Shown in pieces: positions 18,038 through 26,438 of a stretch of 28,052 nucleotides of DNA; positions within the stretch are counted from its first letter, which is position 1; every line of letters starts with the position of its first letter. Origin of the DNA: Gracilaria gracilis (lineage: Eukaryota; Rhodophyta; Florideophyceae; Gracilariales; Gracilariaceae); NCBI GenBank assembly GCA_030374805.1, contig JARGSG010000155.1, positions 1 to 28,052 of the forward strand, read 5' to 3'. Below the pieces are notes generated by a model that was given only the letters and a program-made list of their open reading frames with translations, made no database searches and was not told where the DNA came from. The position numbers and the translations under genes are program-made.

Positions 18038-19824
18038 ATGAGTAGGCGCACTTCGAGGCCCGAGTTTGTTCTGTTTCCAGGAGCGGTTACGAAACGCATA
18101 CAAATTCTAGTGGACAAGAATGAACTCGCAGAAGATGATCAAGCTTGTACGGCCTCGAGTGTGGCGAAGGCGTGGAAGGCTGCTTATGATGGGCTACTGT
18201 ATGGATTTGGATACGGAATGGTCGTGCATGGGATGTCACCAAGTGATTATTCACGCATTAATGAATATTTGGAAACAGATAACACAATCGGGGACGTTGT
18301 GTCTAACTTATACACAAAACATGTGCCACAAGCGATGAAAGAAATTTACTTAGGATTTGATAAAGAAGCGGTCTTGGTTAGGTTAAGTCGAAGGAAGAAA
18401 CGCTGTGATCTCTTTGAGGCATGGATTTTGTCGCAGCAATACATTCTTTGTCGCATTCTTGAAAGGGGGCTCTTGGAGTATTGCGATAAAGTGGAAGAGT
18501 TCAAGCCTAATGAAGGCCTGAGGGTTATGAGCAAGATTCTATGCCGCTTCAAGATAAGAATTGGGAGCCTATGCGGAATGGAAGACTACATCAGAGTTAT
18601 TGAAGAAAGCCATGAAGACGTGATGGTGGAGAGTTCGAGGAGTTCTCTGATATCGAAGGACCATGTTCTACGGAAGAATGGTTAGCCTGCGTGGGAGTGG
18701 GGGTGGGAACGCAATTTGCGACAGTTATGTGAGAATGAAGAAAGCGGTTTGTACGTGGTGTATACAGTGCTTCCTACTTCGAAGGGCGGTTTCTTTGTAG
18801 ATATGATTGAGAAGCTTGGAATCTTTGTTACTGTGACAGAAAACTTTGTGCGAGGGTTTACCGGAGAGAGCAATGAAGAAACGGGAAGTACTGTGAATTT
18901 GTTGCACCTGTCCATCCTGAGAAGGAGGGAATGACGCGGACTTTCTGGATGTCCGTTGGGAGCTCCATTGTTCTCCCTATAAGTATGGCTGCTCGGTTCA
19001 GTGGACATTATGAGTATGATGGTGACGTGTGTTGATATGTGGTGGAAGCTACGAGAACGGAGAAAGGGAGGAAAATGCTTTTCCTGCAGCGTGACGATTT
19101 GGAGGAATACGATGATGTTGACGAATATGGCAGGGAAATGGAGCTTTTGAAATACAGTGAGAAGGAGGAGGCGCGGTGCAAGAAATGGGGAAAGTTTATG
19201 AAGATGAACCAAGACGAAAAACGGTGTTTGGTCGGTACTATACCGAGTATTATGGAGGTGGAACTCAGAGGGAGCTTAAGGGAGAGGTTGGTTGAGAAGA
19301 TGTATGATGCTGTGAAGCCAAGTAGAAGAATGGAAGACGTGTACATAAGGAATCCTGTTATGCGACTTATTGCAAAAGAGCCCGGAGTTATGTATCGTGA
19401 TGAGAGTAGGATGGCGCGTGCAATGTGGATTGGGGGAGGAACCGAATGGATGGTGGACAATGTTCCCTTCAAAGCCTTTGAAGTACTGCTTGGAGAGCGG
19501 TTGACGTTTCCGATGGACATAGCTGAATTGCGAGAGGCGATGCTTATCCTACTGGAGACAAGCATTCGACGAGAAGATGAAGAGAGTGGCGAACCAAGCG
19601 AGGTCGAAAGTAGAGACGATAGTAGTGAAGAACAGGGTGATGCAGATAGCGATGAAGATGAGGATGAGGTTGAAGACCCAAACGTGGTGGGAGGAAAAGA
19701 AGCTGCGGTACAGAATGTTATGAAAAGGGTCACGAGGAGTAGCACAGCCGCTAAGAAGCCCAGAAGCAGTACAGGTGGAAAGACACTTGTTGGCAAGAAA
19801 TTGAAAGGTGAGGAACAAAAATAA
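18038..19824 (+). pseudogene. Acidic-tail protein of the ParB/Ulp1 element, copy 2
   Basis: This is the better-preserved copy, about 595 residues from ATG 18038 (chosen because copy 1 aligns from the same residue) to TAA 19822-19824. Damage is light: a TAG at 18683-18685 where copy 1 has AAG (Lys), one frameshift near 18880, and a TGA at 19033-19035 where copy 1 has GGA (Gly). I see no known family. Recognisable blocks are VAKAWKAAYDGLLYGFGYG, SQQYILCRILERGL, MEDYIRVIEE, WEWGWERN, FVAPVHP, LVGTIPSIMEVELRG and FPMDIAELREAM. Then comes an acidic stretch (DSDEDEDEVED) followed by a basic end (KKPRSSTGGK). No membrane segment or signal peptide is evident; a nuclear DNA- or chromatin-related role is inference from the acidic/basic tail and the neighbours. 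Confidence 0.75.
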
Positions 19825-20590
19825 AAGTTGAGAAGATAATGATTATAACGCTACGGGTGTTTTAAGCGGAGAGAAACGCAGCGAATGTTCAAGTGTACAA
19901 CGATGTGTGCGATGGGTAAGAGCGCAGCGCAAGTGAAAATGGTGGAATCGTGCGCCTGAGAAAAAAATATGGAAAGAAGATACAAATAAGAGAGAGAACA
20001 ATGACAAATGTAGCTCCTAGCCCCCTACCAACCCACATTCCTGTTGGGAACATCCAACACATTTTGATTTGGTCAAGGTAACACTATGGCCTTTGCGCAG
20101 TTGGGTGATCAAGCCATCTGCAGACCAATCACGGCGTAGGTTTCGCCAGCACATGTGTGGCACTATCAGGGTGGTCGAGCAGAATAAATCTCTTTTCGAT
20201 CTTGAAGAAGATCAGCGTGAGCATTGTCAATTGTTGCCACAGTGCACGGAACCGATGCCAGACGGCAAGCACTTTCACCACAATGGCGCATCCAACAACT
20301 GCGAGCACCTGTATCACTGCGCGGCGTATGAGTCCGTATGAGTGCGTGCAAAACACTCCAGAGGCTGTCACGCGTGCAACGGCGTTTGAACGCGGTTCAC
20401 GCAATCTCATACACAACCGCAGTGGTGCGCAGCACTTGCAAGGTTGCGTGCAGTTGGAAAAACGCCCTGGTATGTAGAACGTAGCGAAGTACGTCTCTTC
20501 AACAGCGACACCAGTTTCGTGTCGTCGAGCTCTTGGAGCAGCATGGCGCAGGTGGTAGACCTGCGTCTCTACGTGCAAGATCCGTCCCAA
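19825..20590. other. No supported gene; one small Cys/His-containing frame
   Basis: A plus-strand frame ending at 20341 has a Cys/His-rich end (CEHLYHCAAYE). It is open on both strands, lacks a recognisable family and I do not call it. The first 250 bases are the 3' flank of the acidic-tail gene. Confidence 0.3.
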
Positions 20591-20593
20591 GCC

Positions 20594-20750
20594 ATGGCCT
20601 TACACGTGGCAAATGTGGCAGGGATGCACCGCGGTCGGCAGAGATCATGGCCTTACACGTGGCAACTCGGACCGCGGTCGGCCGAGTTCATAGCCGAGAT
20701 CATGGCCATGATCTCGGCTATGAAATCGGCCGACCGCGGTTCGGGTCTCA
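20594..20750. repeat. CACGTGGCA/palindrome repeat family, copy C
   Basis: Same family as 4136-4475. Here the palindrome has arms 20664-20705 and 20706-20747, again centred on ATCATGGCCATGAT with no spacer; the outer right arm has a few changes. The left arm equals the consensus deduced from the right arm of copy A. The repeat starts close to an ATGGCCTTACACGTGGCA string at 20595, as in the first locus. Confidence 0.8.
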
Positions 20751-20767
20751 TTTCTGACCACCGCTCA

Positions 20768-20838
20768 GGGGCCAAAATGCACCGCGGCTCGACCACGTTG
20801 CAATTTGGCCCCCCCCACGTTGCATTTTGGCCCCCCCC
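20768..20838. repeat. 22-bp tandem repeat with C8 runs
   Basis: Two units of ACGTTGCA(A/T)TTTGGCCCCCCCC lie at 20795-20816 and 20817-20838. The inverted string GGGGCCAAAATGCA at 20768 pairs with them, so the block could fold back. Confidence 0.75.
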
Positions 20839-21926
20839 ATGGCGGGTACCAAGAGAGCGATGAGGATACATGACTCTCTGGGACTTCGTTCTGAACGTTT
20901 CTAACCGTCTGAAACTTATTGAAACAGCCCTTTTAAGTGCTTACGCGACAACTCCCGCGATTTTCAAACTGAGCGGGTGCTACTTTGCCACCGAGACAAA
21001 CTGAGACGGTTCTAACTGAGCTGGTGCGACTTGGACTTTTGCTTATGCTTACGCGAGAAGACTTTTGCACGATTATCCTACTTCCGTTCAATCGGTTATC
21101 CAACCCACTTATAAAATGGAGAGAAACGGATTGGGGAGAGGGCAAATGAAACGCTCTCGAAAGTCGCAGAAAGCTCGAAACAACATGACACGGTTGCTTC
21201 GAAGTGGAAAGAACAGTAGCTCATCGTCTGACAATCACTCACCACCGATGACTTCACCACCGATGACTTCACCACCGATGACTTCCGCGACGAATAGCTC
21301 GAAGCACTCACCGTGGGACGAGGTCACGTTGCTGATAGCCTTGAGAAACAGTGTTTGATGTTCTTTTCTTCGAGTTGGTTTCCTCTCTTCAAGCCACAGC
21401 CTATGCCACAATGGCTGTGACTTCGATGAGCCCCTCGCACGCAAACAGTACCGTTTCGGCCTTGAGAAATAGATATTTGGGCACCGCAGTCGGCGGACTC
21501 GTTGCATTAAATCTGTGCATCGCTATCAACAGAGGCATTCTCTCTCTTTCAATCCACTCCCTATTCATCATCCTTCTCGTTTGCTCTAGTATTGTGAACC
21601 AGCGTCTAAGCTTTATCTTGGACAGGTACTTCTGTGGCATTAGAGAACACCGTAGGCCCCGCACGCGCCACATACTACACTCGGAAGAACCACTACACCA
21701 GTATAACAATGATAAGTAAACATATTCAAATCAAACGTTTTCGCTTTCATATCCAAACCATCGTGCCCCCACTCCGCTTCGCAGGATCCGATGACATCTA
21801 ACATGGTCGTTACTCAACACAACGGTTTCAATCATATTCGTTTACAACAACAGACGATATGCTATTAAGAGTACTTTAAAATGCAGTTGTCACGTAGAGT
21901 ACCACTATCCTCCTTTCCATCTTCAT
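20839..21926. other. Region with a possible small plus-strand gene remnant (21113-21358)
   Basis: A plus-strand frame from ATG 21113 reads a basic segment (KRSRKSQKARNN), a serine run, three PPMTS repeats encoded by a 15-base unit (CACCGATGACTTCAC), and the end SPWDEVTLLIALRNSV. The W-x-E-x-x-x-L-L pattern faintly recalls a Myb/SANT-like start but is too short to call. The next frame to 21719 holds two hydrophobic stretches with no family match. Confidence that either is a gene is low. Confidence 0.25.
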
Positions 21927-22557
21927 TCAGTCCTCGTCTCCATCCTCAGATTCTTCTTCTATCCCCTTCCCTTCGTAGTTCTCATCCTCGTCATCGCTTT
22001 CGAACACCATGGCCTTTTCCTCCTCCAATTCTAACTTTGGCGCAGTATTACCGTTCTTCTTCATACTCATCAAGTCCTCGTCTTCCTTAAACTTTGGTCG
22101 GAAATGGTGATTCAAATGGACAGCATCCGGCAGGCTGTACTTTTTCGGCACCATATACATATGGTAGCGAAACAATGGAGTGTCGGGAAATCGTCCATCA
22201 GAACTTGCCGCCCCTGCATGAAGTACATCCCCTCTTCCAACAAAAATGGACATAGGCGAAACGTAGAACTCTTTCACGAACAGACCCCGTGCCAACCCTT
22301 CGAACGCCTTCGGAGTCACCGCAAAATGAGCGTGAGATCCTTCGCATACCCATAATGGAAAAGATACACTTCCGCAAACCATCAAAAACTACCCCGGATT
22401 ACTCTTCCCATCAAGCTTCTCCTCATTTGTCAGAGTCTGGAAATCTGTATGTAACTGCTGCCTCTGGCACCCAGTTCCGGTGCATAATATCCTCCCTCCG
22501 GTCTTCGGCCCATACATTCTCTCGTTCGGTTGCTTATTGTCTTGCAGTCCCAAAGCC
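21927..22557 (-). pseudogene. 2-oxoglutarate/Fe(II) dioxygenase-like protein, 5'-truncated, with an acidic tail
   Basis: On the minus strand the reading enters from about 22557 and contains GCQRQQLHTDF, an HxD iron-binding motif (H codon 22449-22451, D codon 22443-22445). About 75 residues later comes GRGDVLHAGA with the distal H at 22218-22220, followed by LFRYHMY with R at 22167-22169. HxD, H and R at these spacings are the signature of the double-stranded beta-helix dioxygenases (phytanoyl-CoA hydroxylase/AlkB-like fold). A TAG at 22389-22391 interrupts the frame. The product ends in an acidic tail (ESDDEDENYEG) at TGA 21927-21929. No ATG is found upstream: the coding stops at a telomere-like motif (22558), so the N-terminus is lost. 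Substrate unknown; it may be a host gene fragment or an element-borne gene. Confidence 0.6.
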
Positions 22558-22580
22558 TTTAGGGGTTATGGTGTATATAG
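22558..22580 (+). repeat. Telomere-like junction motif
   Basis: TTTAGGGGTTATGGTG matches the junction at 6847 (TTTAGGGGTTATGGCG), and both continue into a TATAG string. A related copy is TTTAGGGTTACGGCGTCT at 4308-4325. Here, as at 6847, it lies exactly where a minus-strand coding region loses its 5' end. Confidence 0.65.
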
Positions 22581-23369
22581 CTATAGTGCATGCCGTATAT
22601 TCGTACCGTCTATTGCACACATAATTTAAGTTTCTAGCGATGAAAAGCAGGCTGAGGATATGCTTTCAGAAATTGTGTAGTGCGTGTGAAAAGTTTGCCA
22701 TATGATCTCTTGCAAACAGAGTCGAAGAAGCGTCGTACTAGTGTAGTGCAGCGACGTCGATTTGGTCCTATTGCCTAAGATAAGAACCTGGTGATGCACA
22801 GGAACAATTTCTGCGTGTCACGACTAGTATTTACCTCGCGAGTGGAAATGTTCATTGAGAGTATTAGACCATAGAAACTTTTGTTACCATTACCGTCAAA
22901 GTCTCTTCTTAAACTTTTAATATCTGTCATCCGAAAATTAGTATGGTTCAAGTAGGAAGCCAAGACCAGGCAAATATTTGGGGATTATGAGTTCACATGA
23001 AGAAACCTTGGTCGTGTAATCTAGGATAACACTCTTGTGATTCAAAATAAACACGTTTGCCACGTATAAGCATCAACATTGCATTAGCGACTGGTGACTT
23101 CTATTGACCAATAATGATATTAAATCATTCCAATTACGGTTCCTTTAAAAGTCGCAGGTTTATTATGGTGTCATCCTGTCCGGTTCTGTGATCATGAAAT
23201 CAGTATGGTTCAATTAGGAAACGAACCTACGGCCAGTTTGGTCAACACACGAGGACTCATAAACAGAAAATGGTCGTTTAACTTATGAGAACAATGTTAT
23301 GATTCACAAGAAACTCGTTTTCTGGTTACAACCACCTGCATTTCACATGCTGTCAATTTCTTATGAATT
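22581..23369. repeat. A/T-rich region with a diverged tandem duplication
   Basis: Two stretches starting with AGTATGGTTCAA (22942 and 23203, about 261 bases apart) remain alignable for about 120 bases, sharing elements such as GGTCGTGTAATC/GGTCGTTTAACT and a GTGATTCA/ATGATTCA string. They are old direct repeats. No gene is seen. Confidence 0.5.
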
Positions 23370-23746
23370 TGTAGGGGACTATGTCCCAAATTAATTATTT
23401 TATTGTTGGAATGCTATGTTGGAAACTATTGTTGTAATGCTTAGTATATTTATTGTTGTAGTTTATTTTTGGACTATTCTAGTGGAAGTATTAAGCTGAG
23501 TACAGTGCTTCAAATTCTATTTGGTAAAGTCTATATAAACTACTTTTGTCGCGCGCTTCACTCTCTCCCGTCTTCTCGCTCCAAGCGCAGAACAGGAAGG
23601 AGAGCCCAGAAGTGCCTCCCGCGACGAAAGCGTTCTTTACAGAAGTTAGAATAAATTATATTTTATTGAAAAACTTAAGCTTTGCAAAAAACTTTCAATA
23701 GTAAGCAAAAAACAAAACATTCTGAAAAACAAATTGACTTCCTACA
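23370..23746 (+). mobile_element. LTR of a retrotransposon (377 bp)
   Basis: The boundaries are TGTAG... at 23370 and ...CTACA at 23746, a 5-base inverted terminal repeat of the TG...CA type. Inside are a TATA box TATATAAA (23532-23539) and an AATAAA (23650-23655) in the correct order for the promoter and poly(A) signal of an LTR. Just after it, spaced by three bases, comes a primer-binding-like site. The length and A/T-rich start resemble Copia-type LTRs. No second LTR is visible in the window, so it is a left LTR with a decayed body or nearly a solo LTR. Confidence 0.65.
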
Positions 23747-23749
23747 ATT

Positions 23750-23761
23750 TGGTAGCATCGC
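23750..23761 (+). other. Primer-binding-like site
   Basis: TGGTAGCATCGC directly follows the LTR. TGGTA(G/T)C is the usual start of a site complementary to the 3' end of initiator methionine tRNA; the exact pairing with this organism's tRNA is unknown. Confidence 0.45.
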
Positions 23762-24255
23762 TTTTACAGTACTAACCATTTTACAGTGACTCTAAGAAGT
23801 CCAATAAGAAAGTGCCAAGTGGAACCCAGATTTCGCCGAACCACACTAAACTAAGGTGCAAACCGTCCACCAATAAGAAGAAGCCAGTTGTACACTTAGA
23901 CAAAAATCAAGCCTGCACGCGTGATCTCTGCCGTGACTGTCACCGTCACAAGCCGCTCACAGTGTCGTGGACAGATCACAACTGCTCAACCAATCATATT
24001 TCGTCGCTTGTCAGCCAATCAGGCTTTGGCGCCGCTCGACACCTGGTACTCGTGGAAAACGTGGACAAGTTGAGGATTCCTTGCCACCTGTGCGACCTTT
24101 AGTGTGAGGATCCTTTGGCTTACTGCCACCATCTGTGGAGCAATGGCGATCCGATGGCGGTACAGTGAGGTTTCTCATAATAGAGCTCTACCCATTGAGC
24201 TCTGACGTGTCAGACTATGAATATGGACCCCGTTTCGGGTGAAACTGGAAATATT
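23762..24255. other. Retrotransposon leader or decayed body, no clear gene
   Basis: A plus-strand frame without an ATG runs to 24102 and reads basic K/R/H/C-rich sequence. It lies where a gag gene would begin, but I see no gag motif such as a CCHC knuckle. The rest up to 24255 is open spacer. Confidence 0.3.
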
Positions 24256-25280
24256 GTTGGGGACTTACCTTGTTAGGTGAATCTGGGATAGAACCTATAA
24301 AATAGGTGTACAGTAGGGCCTTGTGGCATATTTGTCCAAATATTTGGCGTCACACCCGCTGGGTAGGTACTTTGGCACCCTGACACTGGGTTGTCCACGT
24401 GTAGAGCCCTCGTGGGAGTCCGCAGCCCTAGGTACAGTAGATAGTATATATGCGCGGGTAATCTCGCCCTGGAGCCACTAAGTAAAACTCACCTGAGTCG
24501 TCTCTTCTTCCTGAAGTACGTGGTCTTCATCCCGAAGGCTGGGCTATGGTTCTTACTGCCTACGTAGGTTCAGGACTCCTGTAAGGAGAGTAACCACGAC
24601 TGGTCTCGGTACAATCACGCCTCAGAGTCCCTAAGGAAGTTCTTTACTACCAGTTTCTGGCTTGTTTCGCTAATTACCACAGCATCAGGTTGTATTTGTT
24701 GTCGTTCGCCGAGGTACCGGATCGTTGTTTAGTTCATCGTTTTCCTGGTGCAGGCCTCGCTTCCACCTCTGTACAGAGTTATATTTGGACACTCGTGTGT
24801 GTGTGTGTCTCGTTCGGCTATCGGCCCTGTTCCCACCGTTGGCACGGGCCGTAGCTTCGCTCGTGTGGTTCTCCGTAGGAGCATTACACCGTCTTACGGC
24901 ACCGATCGCTCCACTTCTAGACTCGTTCTCTCCTGAATTGTCGTCGGTTACTCATCTCTAGGCTCACGCTCTTCGTTACCTCTGCAGGTTATTCCAGTAC
25001 CGTCTCCGGTTTACACCCGGCTGCCATGCGGCACGCGCACGGGCAGAGGGCTCTACTTCCGAGTTCGCTCTTTTGTGGGAGCAGGACTCGGACATCCTGG
25101 TGGATACGTACCCTCTTTGGGGTTTGCTCTACATTCTGGTCTCCAGACTTAGAAGAGTCTAGTGGACTAGAGTCTGAAAAGGAAATTTAATTGACGTCGA
25201 ACTCATAAGAGTTCGAAACTAGAAGTTTGTTGTTGTTTTTGAAGTTGTTTCCCCGCCTTAGGCTTGTTTCTGTCACTGAA
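24256..25280 (+). other. Possible second LTR/leader region
   Basis: It starts with TGTTGGGGAC, contains a TATA-like GTATATATGC at about 24446 and a long pyrimidine-rich leader, and has a TCTACA followed by TTC and TGGTCTCC near 25128, which could be an LTR end plus primer site. A perfect inverted repeat TCGAACTC-ATAA-GAGTTCGA lies at 25197-25216. The end of the LTR and the tRNA match are uncertain, so this is only a candidate. Confidence 0.3.
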
Positions 25281-26438
25281 ATGGGATCCGGAAAACGGCC
25301 AAGTCCGTCCAAGGCCCGTTCTGTCGGTTCTGGTTTACCCCCGCAAGCGCGGTCAGTTCCTGAACCGCTACCGGTGAAGGAGAAGAAATCAGGGAGCCGG
25401 AAACAACCGTCGAAGACGTCTGATGCCCCAGTGGCCGGGCCCGCTTCTGCTCCTCTGGAAGGATCCTTATCCGCTGCCGCGGCAAGTGACGCAGTATTAT
25501 CCGAATTGGACACTCAAGTTCACATGCTTGAGGCCCAGAGCGCGGTGAGTGCTAACTTTCAAGCTGCACTCCAAAAGGAGGTCGAATCGCTTCGCGAGGA
25601 AGTGAAAGACGCTCAAATGAGAGATGTTTCGGGAGAAATCCAGTTCCTGAGACAGGAAACGAACTCAATTCTGGAGTGCTTTGGTTCCCCCCAGGGTTTC
25701 GTGGATGGCTATTATCGGACAGTGGAAGAGTTCCGTGCCACAACGGATCGAATTCACGCTCGTCTGGGTACCCTCGAAGCCATTATTAAAATGGAAAGAG
25801 AAGCAGAAGTCCCCCCACGGGAGAAGTCTGTTTCGAAAGATTTCGTTCATCACTCTGATAAGAAAAGTCATCGCAAGTTCTCAAAAGAGTTTTGCCGCCA
25901 CGTGGATTCGTCTGACTCTGACAGCTTGGACAGCTCGTCATCGTCATTATCGCTCGCTGCCTCGGAGGGTAGTCGTTGTCGAAATTCTCCATCGTCTCTT
26001 TCAAGGGCCACGTTTACCTCTCAAGGTGCAATTCGTACCCGGGAGAAGGGAGCACTAGACTTTATCCATCCCCATAATTTTGCGCACGTGTACCACGTGT
26101 ACCACGTGTCCACTTGTGTGCGGGTTACACGGTGCGCTGGGGGGAGCATGAAGCGTGACCAATTTCGAACTACGACCGCCCGCCGACGACGACGACGCAC
26201 TCGTTGCAACCGCCGACGGCGACGGTGTGCCCGCGCCGACGGCGACGGCGTGCTCGCTTCAACCGGCGGCGGCGAAAGCGCGCTCGTTTCAACCGGCGGC
26301 GGCGACGGCGCGCTCGTTTCAACCTGCAGCGGCGACGGCGCGCTGGTTTCAACCGGTGGCGACAACGCGGTCATTTCAAACGCCGACGGCGACGGCGCGC
26401 TCGGTTCCACCGCCGACTTGGACGGGGTGCTGGCCTGA
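25281..26438 (+). CDS. Coiled-coil protein, possible Gag-like or host hypothetical
   Basis: Reading starts at ATG 25281 (the frame is open from 25227 but without an earlier ATG) and gives 385 residues. Residues 1-75 are basic and Pro/Ser-rich (GSGKRPSPSKARS). Residues about 85-185 form a likely coiled coil (LSELDTQVHMLEAQ... EVESLREEVKDAQ). A His/Lys then Ser-rich linker (DSSDSDSLDSSSSSL) follows. The last 120 residues change character after a 9-base repeat at about 26083-26110 and become R-rich, then a 10-residue repeat (DGALVSTGGG) from the minisatellite. The abrupt change suggests that a different sequence was joined here and the original C-terminus is gone. The position after an LTR-like leader would suit a Gag protein, but no CCHC knuckle is present. 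Confidence 0.45.
   Translation: MGSGKRPSPSKARSVGSGLPPQARSVPEPLPVKEKKSGSRKQPSKTSDAPVAGPASAPLEGSLSAAAASDAVLSELDTQVHMLEAQSAVSANFQAALQKEVESLREEVKDAQMRDVSGEIQFLRQETNSILECFGSPQGFVDGYYRTVEEFRATTDRIHARLGTLEAIIKMEREAEVPPREKSVSKDFVHHSDKKSHRKFSKEFCRHVDSSDSDSLDSSSSSLSLAASEGSRCRNSPSSLSRATFTSQGAIRTREKGALDFIHPHNFAHVYHVYHVSTCVRVTRCAGGSMKRDQFRTTTARRRRRRTRCNRRRRRCARADGDGVLASTGGGESALVSTGGGDGALVSTCSGDGALVSTGGDNAVISNADGDGALGSTADLDGVLA
26083..26112 (+). repeat. TACCACGTG 9-bp tandem repeat
   Basis: Three copies of (G)TACCACGTG/ GTCCACTTG occur in a row, each carrying the CACGTG hexamer. It marks the point where the coiled-coil ORF changes composition. Confidence 0.7.
26210..26435 (+). repeat. 30-bp coding minisatellite
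   Basis: About six copies of a unit such as GGCGACGGCGCGCTCGTTTC plus AACCGGCGGC are present, with one shorter unit. In the frame of the coiled-coil ORF each unit gives ten residues (D-G-A-L-V-S-T-G-G-G). Because 30 is a multiple of 3, all frames stay open, which explains several spurious R-, A- and S/P-rich frames on both strands. Confidence 0.85.

Noticed and set aside
19008..19796. Long minus-strand frame (262 codons), serine-rich
   Set aside because: It is the exact antisense of the acidic-tail gene copy 2; GAT/GAA-rich coding reads as S/F-rich on the other strand. Conservation with copy 1 is in the plus-strand frame.
25128..25150. LTR end and primer-binding site for the element starting at 24256
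   Set aside because: TCTACA followed by TGGTCTCC is suggestive, but bases beyond the first eight do not resemble a tRNA T-arm complement, so it is kept only as a weak candidate region.
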